This document shows, one piece after another, positions 1-9,939 of a stretch of DNA of 64,000 nt (the first letter of the stretch is position 1; every line of letters begins with the position of its first letter). The notes beneath the pieces were generated by a model. The model had not been told where the DNA came from. It ran no database searches and saw only the letters and a list, made by a program, of their open reading frames with translations. The stretch is from contig NC_088295.1 of NCBI RefSeq assembly GCF_032854445.1, forward strand, positions 81,324,644-81,388,643, read 5' to 3'. Both the position numbers and the translations under genes were made by a program. Source of the DNA: Liolophura sinensis (Eukaryota; Mollusca; Polyplacophora; Chitonida; Chitonidae).

Positions 1-391
1 CCTTTTTCAAAAAATATGTTTCCTGCCGCAGGCCTTAATAGTTAGTGACAACAACATTTGTGAGTTGTTTTTGAGGAAATACCAAATGGGTTTGGTTTTT
101 TTCACAATTTTCTTACAGGCCACACCAATTTAGATTGTTGTATTATGGGCAGAATAAATCTTTTTACAATGTCAGAGAGGAGGGTACAAAAATATATAGG
201 AAACTTAAAAATCGGCTAATTTGTGAGAAATCTGGACTTGGCCAGAAATTATAACAATCAAAAATGTTAGTGTTACCTGGAAGTAAAACAGCATTTTGTA
301 ATATACAGTGCATATATCAATGAAGAGAGCATATAAACAGGCATCAACTAGTCCATGACAGTAACCCCTTTTTGACATCCGCAATAACAAT
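1..391. other. No gene seen
   Basis: AT-rich sequence at the window edge. The only ORF (205-390, minus) has no family resemblance and no splice context. It lies downstream of the ZNF511-like gene. Confidence 0.4.
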
Positions 392-625
392 ATTTATTTA
401 TTATTTATTTAATTGGTGATTTACGCTGTAATCAAGAATATTTCATTTTTTAAAACTGTAACCAGCATGATAGTGGAAGGAAACCAGGCAGAGCCCGGGG
501 GAAGACCACAACCATCCGCAGGCTCTTGACAGACTTCCCCACGTACAGCCGCAGAGGAAGCCCGTATGAGCTGGACTTGAACTCACAGCGACCGCATAAG
601 TGAGAGGCTCCTGGGTCACTGAGCC
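392..625 (-). mobile_element. SINE-A copy, nearly full length
   Basis: This is a member of the commonest SINE in the window, read on the minus strand. The tail (TTATTTATTT, then a GGTGATTTACGC version of the usual GGTGTTTTACGC) is at the low end. The body word GGAAACCAGGCAGAGCCCGG and the head word TGGACTTGAACTCACAGCGA, which holds the B-box-like GAGTTCAAGTCC, are at the high end. No target duplication was found by eye. Confidence 0.8.
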
Positions 626-793
626 AACAACAATATTAAAACAGCATAATTTTTTAAATAATTCAAATTCTTCAAATGAAATTTTATTTGGATGTTTTCA
701 AACCTAAGAAAATTGAACAGACTAGCAGCATATTATAAATCAAATGGAATAAATTGTCTGCATTTACCACCAAACATTTCTTAAACTTCACAT

Positions 794-897
794 GTTCCCC
801 CGGGCTATGCCCGGTTTCCTCCCACCATAATGCTGGCTGCCGTCATATAAGTGAAACATTCTTGAGTCCGGCATAAAACACCAATCAAATAAAATAA
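794..897 (+). mobile_element. SINE-A 3' fragment
   Basis: It runs from GGTTTCCTCCCACCATAATG through AAGTGAAACATTCTTGAG to the tail AAAACACCAATCAAATAAAA. The head is missing, so it is 5'-truncated. Confidence 0.75.
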
Positions 898-1338
898 ACT
901 TCACATGTATTTCACGTTTTGTAAGCAGACAGGGAATTCATTTTAGTATGGATACATGTATGAATTTGAACAGTAAATCTCTCAAATTTATCATGTCTGT
1001 GGATATGAAAAGAAGCACCAAAAAGTGTCATTATTCCAGACTTCTGTGAACTCCAGACTCCTAGAAAAGCAGCACCAGAGAGCTTATTTCACGAAGGCCT
1101 TTCACATTCAGATTTAATACTCCCAAATGACTCTTGCCTTCAAGGTCTTCGTGAAAATAACACAGCAATAGTTTCATCACGTTTCAGATTTTCCCCACTG
1201 AATCTTCAAACACTAGATTATAAAGAAATATCTGGAAAAGATCTAGTATACATGTACTTCTGCATTCAAATCATCTACTCCAAGAATTTCCTGCAACTTT
1301 TTCTCCATTTAATTGTTCCCACTATCAGCATCCTGACA
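898..1338 (-). other. 3' flank of the ZNF511-like gene, with candidate poly(A) signal
   Basis: The sequence lies downstream of the ZNF511-like stop codon. A variant poly(A) signal ATTAAA is present on the minus strand at 1308-1313, about 26 bases past the stop, so the 3' UTR may be very short. No other gene is seen here. Confidence 0.4.
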
Positions 1339-1531
1339 TCACGTATTCAGTGCTGAGGCCAGATCACCCATATTGACTGCCTCTATGTCCACGGTTGTGT
1401 CCATCTCCATCACCTCTCCAGCTTTTTGGTGCCAGTGACTGGCCTTTGCGTGCGAACCCCTGACCCTGCCTCGGCCTCGGCGGTGAAACCCACGGGAAAC
1501 TCCTTGACCAAATGTGATGGATTTAGGAACA
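1339..1531 (-). CDS. ZNF511: ZNF511-like last coding exon
   Basis: The acceptor is TTGCTTGTTCTGCAG. The exon starts with the third base of a Ser codon (AG|T) from the previous exon and ends at TGA (1341-1339). It encodes 63 residues: a GQGVSRGF word, an Arg/Gly-rich stretch and an acidic end. Confidence 0.8.
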
Positions 1532-4500
1532 CTGCAGAACAAGCAAGATGATGAGTGTTTAATGACAACGTGCAGTCCACATCATTTTACAATGGAATCT
1601 TTTCATTACATGACTGAGATTTAAAACTGTACACAAAAATATTTCACTCATGACGACAGTCAGATTTATGGTACACAGAACAGAACATGTAATTGAAAAA
1701 GAACATTGAAAAACATTGTCCATAAAAATACCACACATGTGAACATTAACATATTCTTATTTATGGTTACAGCAAGCCCACTCACTTGCCAACATTAAAC
1801 AAACCACTTAGTAAATATCACAGCTAAAGACACTAGGTTGAGTTTTCCAAATGTTCATGTATGTAATAAACGTTTTCATGGAGTTTATTTATTTATCTGA
1901 TTGGTGTTTTAAGTCATTCTTAATTTCACATATATGACAGCATCCAGGAGGTGGGAGGAAACCACGCAGAAACCCACAGCCATCAGACAGCAGGTTGTTG
2001 GTCCTATGTCACTTGACTTAGTAATTTCAGAAGTAAAGGTTTACTTGATTGGAGTGAGTGTGGCTGACTGAGCTTACTTGTGGCTGAACACCCTCCTGGG
2101 CTGTCTGTCTTGACTCCCAGGCTGAGTTGTGAGTTGGGGTGCTCTGGCAAACCCTGGGTGGCATACGGACTCACTCTCCATGGGTTCTACACCATTTTCA
2201 GGGTCCTTTGCTGGCTGCATACACCTGTATCTGACAAACACCCACAGATCTACAAGCCCCGGGATCACAAAGATGTTAGACTTGAGTCAAAATATCAAAT
2301 GACTTTAAAATTGTCATTTCTTACTTAAGATCAAAATATTGCTTGAAAACTTAAAGTCTGGGTAAACTAATGTAAAACAAATTTCAGCTATAATAAAAGA
2401 CAGGAACATACCCAGATTAATTATCCAAATTTTGACTTAAGTCTAAGTTTGCCTTGTGATCCTGGGGCCAGGTTTACACACAAGCATCCAATACAGCTTA
2501 TAAATTCAAGTCATCAATAATCCCACAGGAGTCATTCAACTGTAAATTTTAAACTAGAATCTGGATGTCCAAAATACCACCATTCCATCCTCCAACATTT
2601 CCAAGAATAAAAGAAAGCAAACTGAAATAATAATCAGTCATTTTATTAAGCATGTAGATGTTTAGATGATACAAAGATATACACAAATCCATTACCATAA
2701 TGCATTAAGTGCCTGAATGGCAGTAATTACCCAATTAAAATTAGACTTAAATATGATAAGGAAGATGTACATTTCATGGATTTAAGTTTAGTACTTTTGC
2801 AAGAGTGGCATAGACAAGTTTCATAAAAATTGGCACAGTAGTTTGACCCCCTAACCCCACCTCAAGATATACTAGAAACAAAATTCTAAAGGATTTAAAA
2901 TATATCCTTCTACTAGTTAAAGTTTTAAGCCAAGAAGTAGAAAACTTAAATTCTGAAACTGAAAGTTGTTGAAGCTCATAATTTCTAAATGGAATTCTGC
3001 TGCTACTATCATGCAGTATGAACAGAGATCCTACGGACTAAACAAGAACTTAGAAGCTTACGGTGTACAGTATTTCACCTGAAGTTTGGTACGTAAAAAT
3101 CCTGAAGCAGCTAAAGCCTTAAAATGATACTTTTGATGCCAAAACTTAAAATTTTCTGTTAAGAAATAAACCAAACTTTACAATAAATTCTTTAAGATTT
3201 ATTTATTTATTTATCAGGGGCCTCCATGGCTCAGTTAGTTAGTGCGCTATCGCAGTGTAATGACCCAGGAGCCTCTCACCAATGCGGTCGCTGTGAGTTC
3301 AAGTCCAGCTCATGCTGGCTTCCTCTCCAGCCATAAGTGGGAAGGTCTGCCAGCAACCTGTGGATGGTCGTGGGTTTCCCCCATGTTCTGCCCAGGTTTC
3401 CTCCCACCATAATGCTGGCCACTTTCGTATAAGTGAAATATTCTTGAGTAGGGTGTAAAACACCAATCAAATAAATCATTAAATATTTATCTGATTGGGG
3501 TTTAATGCTGTACTCAACAGCGGCAATCATTATCATGGGAGGAAACTCCGCAGAGCCTGGGGAAACCCCATTACCAAGTTGGCTGACCTTCCCATATATG
3601 GGTGGAGAGGATACAATACTAGTTTATCTTTTAAAGCCAAGAGGAAGTAAGTAAAAAAACAAACAATCTGAAGTGAGACAAATAAATACATGGAATTCTG
3701 CTTAAAAGGTAAGAAAATTAAGACTGAATGCTTACCTTGAGTGTGCTTTCTTCTCCCTGTGGAAGCGGAAACTGGCTGGGTAATGATGAACTTTCACTAA
3801 GTGATCCTTTCTCAGCAGAGGTGAGGGAAACTTTTCATAACATTCCTCTACTAGGCACTGAAACTGTAAAAGTACCCTCATGTAAAATATTTCTCAAAAA
3901 ACAAATACAGAGCTGACACAAATTCATAAAGACAGATTTTGATGTACATGTATAAAAAGAGGCGGTGCATGTCATCGTCTTAACAATTTCTGATATTTAC
4001 CTAAGGCAGGTAGATATCAAAATTTGTATAAAATTATGAAAAGAAGCCGCTAAAAGAAGATGTCTCGCCAACTTTTCCCCTTCACCTGAGGCAGGTAAAT
4101 ATCAGGAATTCTTTAATACAGACCTTGAATTTAACTGAACTGGGTGATGATTTGATCCCAGTTTCTGATAGCAACCTTTTCATTCACCTGCTTTGACAGC
4201 ATTAGTATGAGCCATTCAGGTTGTCTTATAAGCAGTTCACTGGTTGTCAAAAGTCTTCCACCAAAACACCCAAGAGTGCTCTGCAGGAAAGAACCTGCAG
4301 TTACTTGCTAAAGGCCAGTAGTTTACTCACAGTCCTTTGGTTTCCTCCATCCATTAGCCTATAAACAACTTCTGTAAAAATGAAATATTTTTAGTATAGT
4401 GTTAAACACCAATCAATCAATCAAACAAAACAAAAGAAAACAAGGCAAATGAAGTCTATACTGCAGTTATTATGAAAAAGAGAATGTCACTGACCATGTT

Positions 4501-6547
4501 TTGTTTGGTAGAAAGCACTTCAAACATGCTGTCATGTGTTTCCAGGATGTGGAGCTCTAAGAGACGATTGGAAGGGAAAGACCTGCCACATGACCCACAA
4601 CTGTTCCTGTGGTTAGAGTTGTAGTGGGCTTCATAGCTGAAACATACATGTACACGATACACTTACTACACGGGGAGAAAGGAGCCATGATAAAGAAAAC
4701 AACAACAATCGCAATTAAAATTATAACCATTTGGAATTAACTGCGTCCTGAGAAATTGTAAGAAACCTGCAAGAAACCAACAATGGTAATAAAGAATTTG
4801 AAACATTTGGAATGAACCGTATCCAAACGATATTTTCAAATGGCTGTTTTCACCTTGCCACAGTTTGTCTACAGGAGCTTCACATATCCCCTGTTGACAT
4901 GGTCATGGCCAACAAAGTCACAGAACATTTACAATGTACATATTTCTGTGTAAGGACCACTAACCGCAGGCAGATTGGTCTCTGCCTGTCATTAGCCTTT
5001 ACGCCTTCTTCCAAACACTATGTTGTTCACAGGTGAAATGACATCAAAAATTATGTCACTGTATGCACATTTCTGGAGATAATCATACCCATTACCGTGT
5101 ATTCACAAACTTGGAAAGTTGTGTTCAAAAGTTTAAGCAGCTAGGGATAGAATAATGAAAAATAAGCTTTTTTCTAATAGAAGATACTTCACCAACTTTC
5201 AACAGTACACTGATAAAAACAAATCAAGCAGAAAGTAATGGCTTTACGACAGTAAATTATTGACTTCCATCTGATAATATCATGAAAGCAACAATTACAC
5301 ATAAAGCAACACGGGGCAATCAAAACCTCAGACAGTTTTTGCCAAAAATTCATATTTGGAAATCAAATCACATTTACCAATCAAATTATTGCCTTTACAG
5401 TAAATATCACTTGTTCATGTCCTATTTATAGTGTTAAAATGATTCTAAAGTTTGAAAAAGTTGCAACCTGCTTTACAAATTTTAGGAACTTTTCTACTGA
5501 TTTTAGACAGTAATATGTACAGTCTTGAAACTGATATACGTGGCAGGTAATTACTTGAGCTATTCTAAAATAAATAGCAAAAAATTTGAATGGATATGAG
5601 GTGACAGATTTTTGCCAAAAAATCTTGTTATAAATACCTTCCTGAAAGAAACAAAAAAAGCTTACCTTAAAATGTTATCAAAAGACTTACTGCAGCGAGC
5701 AATGGAGCAAACAAACTCTGGTAGCCTGTAAATAAAATAACAAATTTTAATTTTTAATAAATTTCAGATATACTTTGAGGACTTTTTGCTTATATTAAAA
5801 TAAATTGGTACTCTGACAAAATGAAAATTCCCTCTTCTTCGTATTCACTTACTGTGGATCACATTATTCATTCTTGTGAATACTATTCACGTGCACTTTT
5901 TCACTTTTTTAAAAAGAAAATAAACTTCATAAAGTGCAATAGTTCAGTAATGTGCTAAATCATATTCATGTGATAGCAGCACTCAACAAACTGTGGTTAC
6001 CAAACATTCCTACTGACACTATTTGAATTTGATGAGTTTATACATGTATGACTAACTGCATCATGTGTCCGTGGTTTCACAAGTACATGTATTTCCCAGA
6101 TGTTTTGTGCAGAACGAAAGTTATTTATTTGATTGGTATTCTATACACTGACAACCTGGCATTACATGAAAGCCTCCTACAAACTAAAGTGGATATGACA
6201 CAACATCCAAAATATTGTAAATGCATGTACATATAATATACCATCAATTCTGCATTACACCCAGCAATGTAGCATCACTGAACAACAGGACCAAATGGGC
6301 AAAGCAGGAAGTTTACCTGGGAGCCAATCTTGTCTTTTCACCTTAACAGTACCAGTCCATTTGATAATCCTCAGACCCACCTGTGACAGAAAAAATCCTC
6401 CTGCTCTGCAAAGGGAATCTGCTTACCGGCCAAACAACACACCAAATCCCCATCCTCAAAAAAAGGATCAGTTGGATGTCTTCTTCTTTTCTGTATCTGC
6501 CAGCTCCAGCTTAAGCCTTTTAACAACTTCTCACGAACAGCACCCAT
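1339..6547 (-). CDS. ZNF511: ZNF511-like C2H2 zinc-finger protein (multi-exon gene)
   Basis: Coding exons on the minus strand are 6547-6427, probably 6369-6342, 5725-5666, 4636-4495, 3863-3736 and 1531-1339. They join in phase to about 223 residues (human ZNF511 is about 250). The N-terminal exon carries PFFEDGD, a hallmark of ZNF511 proteins. Three C2H2 fingers follow: C-x4-C-x12-H-x4-H at about 56-76 (spanning two exons), C-x2-C-x12-H-x4-H at about 83-103, and C-x4-C-x12-H-x4-H at about 120-142. After them comes a basic C-terminal tail with FGQG and Arg/Gly-rich words. The finger block matches human ZNF511 in order, spacing and the words ELHILETHDS and RKDHLVKVH. The protein is presumed nuclear; its molecular role is poorly known. 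The start codon lies 100 bases after the stop of GTF2H5 on the same strand. The identity is firm; the second exon is the weak point. Confidence 0.85.
1883..1992 (-). mobile_element. SINE-A 3' fragment
   Basis: The tail TTTATTTATCTGATTGGTGTTTTAA is followed by the eroded body word GGGAGGAAACCACGCAGAAA. It is a truncated, diverged copy. Confidence 0.6.
3217..3476 (+). mobile_element. SINE-A copy, full length
   Basis: The tRNA-like head contains TGGCTCAGTTAGTTAG (A-box region) and GAGTTCAAGTCC (B-box region), followed by the shared body and the tail ACACCAATCAAATAAA. It faces the minus-strand copy that follows directly. Confidence 0.85.
3481..3611 (-). mobile_element. SINE-A 3' fragment, inverted to its neighbour
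   Basis: It reads tail-first as ATTTATCTGATTGGGGTTTAAT, then GGGAGGAAACTCCGCAGAG. It lies tail-to-tail with the plus-strand copy, only a few bases apart, forming an imperfect inverted repeat of roughly 130 bases per arm. Confidence 0.7.
3736..3863 (-). CDS. ZNF511: ZNF511-like exon, zinc finger 3
   Basis: The acceptor is CAGTGCCTAGTAGAG preceded by CTTTTACAG, and the donor is CACTCAAG|gtaagc. The exon encodes FQCLVEEC followed by the H-x4-H pair in KDHLVKVHHYP. It is 128 bases long, phase 0 in and phase 2 out. Confidence 0.85.
4311..4425 (+). mobile_element. SINE-C-like 3' fragment
   Basis: It begins AAGGCCAGTAGTTTACTC and continues through GGTTTCCTCCATCCATTA to the tail GTGTTAAACACCAATCAATC. 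The same family recurs near 54375. It lies within the intron before the finger-3 exon. Confidence 0.55.
4495..4636 (-). CDS. ZNF511: ZNF511-like exon, finger 1 end and finger 2
   Basis: The acceptor is TGTATGTTTCAG and the donor is CAAAACATG|gtcagt. It encodes YEAHYNSNH (the histidines of finger 1), then CGSC...HILETHD (finger 2). It is 142 bases long, phase 2 in and phase 0 out, ending in the word STKQNM where human ZNF511 has SERQDM. Confidence 0.85.
4637..5665 (-). other. Intron of ZNF511-like gene
   Basis: AT-rich intron between the exon with the cysteines of finger 1 and the exon with its histidines. The plus-strand ORF at 4812-5036 shows no family resemblance. Nothing else is seen. Confidence 0.5.
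5666..5725 (-). CDS. ZNF511: ZNF511-like exon, finger 1 start
   Basis: The acceptor is TTTTATTTACAG and the donor is ATTTTAAG|gtaagc. The 60-base exon encodes LPEFVCSIARCSKSFDNIL, with both cysteines of finger 1. It enters with one base completing a codon and leaves with AG, which joins the C of the next exon as Ser. Confidence 0.85.
6342..6369 (-). CDS. ZNF511: Candidate linking exon of ZNF511-like gene
   Basis: This 28-base segment between GGGTCTGAG and the donor TTAAG|gtgaaa is the only stretch I found here whose phase joins the first coding exon (1 base out) to the finger-1 exon (1 base in). It encodes LSNGLVLL. The acceptor is weak, with a poor pyrimidine tract. A stronger acceptor (TTCTGTCACAG) 13 bases upstream opens a different frame that does not fit. 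Treat this as provisional. Confidence 0.3.
6427..6547 (-). CDS. ZNF511: ZNF511-like first coding exon
   Basis: The ATG at 6547-6545 follows an in-frame TGA nine bases upstream. The exon ends at GGCCG|gtaagc. It encodes 40 residues with a basic run and then HPTDPFFEDGD, the conserved ZNF511 N-terminal signature. Acceptor-like sites with a long pyrimidine tract lie just upstream (exon edges at 6582 or 6577), so a 5' UTR exon probably lies upstream of or inside the GTF2H5 unit. Confidence 0.75.
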
Positions 6548-6646
6548 CTCAATTCACAGAGACACCTGCCTTAAGTTCTGGGCTCAGAAGAGAAAAAGGA
6601 GAGGGCTTGGTGAAATGTAAGATAACTTTTGTCACAGAATTGAGTA

Positions 6647-6652
6647 TTTATT
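6647..6652 (-). terminator. Poly(A) signal of GTF2H5 overlapping the stop codon
   Basis: AATAAA on the minus strand contains the TAA stop codon of GTF2H5 (6650-6648). No other AATAAA is seen between this and the ZNF511-like start, so a 3' UTR of only a few tens of bases is expected. Confidence 0.5.
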
Positions 6653-6863
6653 TTTCTGCCAAAGGAAAAGCCAGCTTGTCCATCATATCATCGATTTTGT
6701 CCTGGAGGACATCCAAAATATCAGCTGATATGAAGAGATGGGTCTCGTCCAAGTCCTGTATCACAAACTTGCGACCAAAAGCATTCGTATCATCCATGTG
6801 CAGCAGAAATTGTTTCATTGCTGGGTCACACTCAACCAGGATTCCTTTCATAACATTCACCAT
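6648..6863 (-). CDS. GTF2H5: General transcription factor IIH subunit 5 (TFB5/TTDA)
   Basis: The 71-residue ORF has the exact length of human GTF2H5 and matches it along its whole length: the start MVNVMKGILVECDPAMKQFL, then KFVIQDLDETHLFI and a C-terminal helix rich in Asp/Lys. GTF2H5 is the smallest TFIIH core subunit; it binds and stabilises p52 and supports XPB in nucleotide excision repair and transcription initiation in the nucleus. The reading frame is uninterrupted. The ATG has a good context (ACCATGG). A strong acceptor (TTTTTCTTTTTAG) ends 88 bases upstream of the ATG, with the exon edge at 6951, so a non-coding first exon is expected. This argues against a retrocopy, as does the absence of a poly(A) tail. 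The ZNF511-like start lies 100 bases downstream. Confidence 0.93.
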   Translation of the reverse strand: MVNVMKGILVECDPAMKQFLLHMDDTNAFGRKFVIQDLDETHLFISADILDVLQDKIDDMMDKLAFPLAEK

Positions 6864-6951
6864 GGTGACTTGTCATTGGGCTTCTTTGCAATCAACAACC
6901 TCAATCTGTGATGGATTCTGCTCCAACGTCCAACAAAACAGAATTTTATTT
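6864..6951 (-). other. GTF2H5 5' UTR part and splice acceptor
   Basis: The minus strand reads CTTTTTTCTTTTTAG and then AAATAAAATTC, a textbook acceptor with a long pyrimidine tract, 88 bases before the GTF2H5 ATG. The upstream non-coding exon was not located with confidence. Confidence 0.5.
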
Positions 6952-8974
6952 CTAAAAAGAAAAAAGAAAAAAACTGAAATTCAGCCTGATCAAGGACATG
7001 CTGTTGTCAAATAGCCAGCCATCACAATGACACAGCAGATGCATAATGCGAGCTCATGCACGTTCTAACAGGTGACACAAAGCGCAGTTCCTTGTAAACT
7101 ATCTTTGATAACTATGAGTTTACAGTAGCTGAGTGCTAATGGCACCGCTGATCCAACCCACAGTAAAATCATGCCTTTCAGTCACGTTTGTTTATAGCCC
7201 CCACTTTGTTTCTGCGTGAGCTCTCAGACTCTTGAAATGCTGAATCGGCTTAATTGCAGGGATGCATTCAATCTTGCTCTGACCAGTGATGAATGTGATG
7301 CAACAATACAAGGCTTTCAGTATGGTATTGTCCTCTTTCTGGTTTGTTGAATGAATAGGAAAATTGAGCAAAAGATTTGAATACTGTTCAAACTGTGGTA
7401 CTATAAATAATGCAAACCATTTTTAAAATGTGAAAATGATTACAGTGCAAAAAGGGGACTATCTGTCCTTCGAAAATCTTGTAAATCATGTTTTCTGAAA
7501 GTATTGCTTTTGCTACACATACATGATGATGATGTATCATACCAGTACAAGTCCAATACAGAACAATCAACTGACATAAGTTTGCTGAATAATCCCCTGT
7601 ATCAGCGTTTCAATGGTCTTGCGAGTTCTGGCAGATATCATCGAGACAGATGGAAGCTGCCGTAAACTACCGCAGCTAAGAGACGTGATTTTACGTTAGG
7701 TGCCAATGGCGCTGTTGAGTCGACGTACAGATCATACTCCTGACAGCGCATGCATCCCTCTCTACCTTTTGCTTTACATCACTGCCACCACTAGACAAGT
7801 TTCACCTTTGGAGCATGTGAGACGCACATTGACCTGTTTAGGATTAGCCTCATCACTTGCATCCTCCCGCGGACCTATTTAGCCAGCATTCATTATTAAA
7901 TTGTGTTAGCTGTTGGTTAGAATCATGCTGCACATTCTCCAGATAAAGAGAACACATGTGTATAATGTATTATTACAGATGAAGGTTGAGACAGATTGTT
8001 TGTGTTTTCTGACATCAATTCTTGCCTGATCACCAGGACACCAGTGACTTCAGCGTTGTTTAAGATTTCTGTCGAAAAATTTGCTATTGGTGGCAGTCAT
8101 GTAAAGTGAAAAATGGAGAGCGACCCATGTACTGTAGGAGGTATGCAGACAGATGTGTATTCAACATAACTACCGTAAAATAATTTTTCTTTCTACATTT
8201 GTTTGCGAGAGCTTCCAGCTGTCTCGCAAGTATCTGTATGAACTCGCAAGACCTCTGAATAGTGGCCTTGTATAGACAGAACAGCAAAAAAATGGAACAT
8301 GATCTGTAACCTTAATTTGCTGAAGCCTTGTTCCAAGGCTTCAGTATAATAAACTGTTTCGAAATAAGTTCAGATTTAAAAGATGAGGATCAAATAAAGC
8401 TGCTCAAAATTTTAAAGCTGTTTTCTCATGACTAAATAGGTCAATCGTTCAATTCATCATACTATCTTCTTGTACACCAAGATGACTCGGTCCTCTTTTA
8501 TAAACATTACCAAGGATTATTTAATGCCCAGCTTTCGAGATCCGGAGACTTAAATTGTAAGTGTATAAAATAAGTATGTCTTTCGTACTTTTATCTCACT
8601 AGCATTACATATCGATAAAGAGTTACTATATGTTACAAACACAAACTAATTTGTCTAATTTAAATATCCGTAAAATTCTTCGCCGTTGTATTACACGTTC
8701 GATCGTACCTGCCGCATATCAGAGAATCCGTCAACCAGCGCCCTCTGTCGACAATTCGTGTTATGAACTCCGCAGTCATTGTGGCGTACTTCATGATCGT
8801 CTCTTCTACGTTCGCGCCGGCGACATGTGAATCCCATTCGTTCGACCGCACGAGCCGTAAATTCCATAGTGCGGTTAATACACCTAGGACCGTAACTTAA
8901 ATAGTTGATACCAAGTAATAGCACATTTTAGGATATCAGTTTTCTTAGGATTATTTTATATGATCAGAACCGAC
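6952..8974. other. Upstream region of the GTF2H5/ZNF511-like pair
   Basis: The promoter and first exon of the minus-strand pair should lie here. A TATAAA on the minus strand at 7191-7196 and CpG-richer stretches near 7640-7760 and 8680-8870 are candidates; none can be chosen from sequence alone. ORFs in the CpG-rich part (8630-8924, both strands) overlap one another and look like nothing known. Confidence 0.35.
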
Positions 8975-8987
8975 TTCTGATATTATA
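8975..8987. repeat. Left target-site duplication of the outer SINE-A
   Basis: TTCTGATATTATA at 8975-8987 is repeated exactly at 12690-12702, on the far side of the split SINE and the transposon inside it. Confidence 0.8.
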
Positions 8988-9085
8988 GTTATTTATTTAT
9001 TTGATTGGTGTTTTACGCCGTATTGAAGAATATTTCACTTATGCGACGGCGGCCAGCATTATGGTGGGAGGAAACGGGGCAGAGC
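8988..9085 (-). mobile_element. SINE-A, 3' half, split by transposon
   Basis: The tail and body are read on the minus strand (TTTGATTGGTGTTTTACGCC ... GGGAGGAAACGGGGCAGAGC). It stops at the left end of the transposon. The 5' half resumes at 12627. Confidence 0.85.
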
Positions 9086-9115
9086 TGGGTCATTCTACCA
9101 CAACAGTATATTTTA
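9086..9115 (+). repeat. Left terminal inverted repeat
   Basis: It has 14 perfect bases, then 6 mostly mismatched, then 10 perfect bases against the right end. Confidence 0.85.
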
Positions 9116-9475
9116 TGTCCTAAGGCTCAGACAGCGCTAAACAAGACTATTTTCTTCAATATGAGATTGAAGATTTGCAGGAGTATGAAATACAAGACAA
9201 TAACTGCTAAAATGTACTAGTTTGGCTTTAAAAAAGAGGCAAATAACATGCTTTATGAATTGATTTAGTTTTGTGGTGTTGGTAAAATGGCATGTCCCAC
9301 AGTGAGTTTTGTATTAAAACATTACTTAAAATGTTCTTTTTTTGTGGAATTTCTATCTCCAGCCAAAATCAGTTGTTGCCGTTAGCATTGAATAATATAT
9401 GTAATAAGAAAACTACGTTGAAAATGTATAAATGCATTAAAAACAGCCTGTGAAAATGATGTCCCTTAGTGCTGT

Positions 9476-9893
9476 GTCAACTACGTTACCATGACACTTT
9501 CTGGTGAGCTTAACAAGAGTTACATGCCCTTGATGGCAACCAGATCCCCCGGGGCAAAGGCGGGAAATTGCTGATCTTCAAAGTCAGGTTTGGTAAGTTT
9601 CTATGCATTTTTCGCCAAAAACTGTTGATTAATGGCTCAACCTAAATGATCTGTCACTTAAATATGTCAACTATGTTACCGTGATATTTTGCCAGTCAAA
9701 GGTTTTACCTGAAAAAGTAATTAACAGTCTGATATATCTGATGTAATCAAATGCCTTTCACCTTAAGTAACTTCCATTGTCTGTGTACAGCACGGAGTTG
9801 TTGTTGTTTTTGTGCAGTTCTGTCAACAACGTTACTGTCAACTACGTTACCCTGTACCTGGTAACGTGAGTGACATTTGGTAACGTTGTTGAC
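9476..9893 (+). repeat. Left subterminal motif array (6 copies)
   Basis: Copies of GTCAAC(T/A)A(C/T)GTTACC lie at 9476-9490, 9666-9680, 9822-9836 and 9837-9851 on the plus strand, and at 9860-9874 and 9879-9893 as reverse complements. One copy has two mismatches (GGTAACGTGAGTGAC). Spacing is irregular, which suggests protein-binding sites rather than a tandem satellite. Confidence 0.8.
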
Positions 9894-9939
9894 ATTTTAG
9901 ATTAAAAGCTAAAGCGTAACCTAGTACTATTTATTCTTA

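Larger units (their letters stand above)
1532..3735 (-). other. Intron of ZNF511-like gene with SINE copies
   Basis: It separates the third-finger exon from the last exon. It holds a SINE-A fragment at 1883-1992 and a tail-to-tail SINE-A pair at 3217-3611. The remaining sequence is AT-rich and without recognisable genes; the ORFs at 2074-2328 on both strands have no family resemblance. Confidence 0.6.

Noticed and set aside
6295-7014. 239-codon plus-strand ORF, among the longest in the window
   Set aside because: It runs antisense across GTF2H5 and the first ZNF511-like exon, both of which match known proteins. Its own translation looks like nothing known and is low in complexity at the end.
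8630-8924. Overlapping ORFs on both strands in a CpG-rich block
   Set aside because: No family resemblance. CpG-rich sequence is poor in stop codons, so open frames occur by chance.
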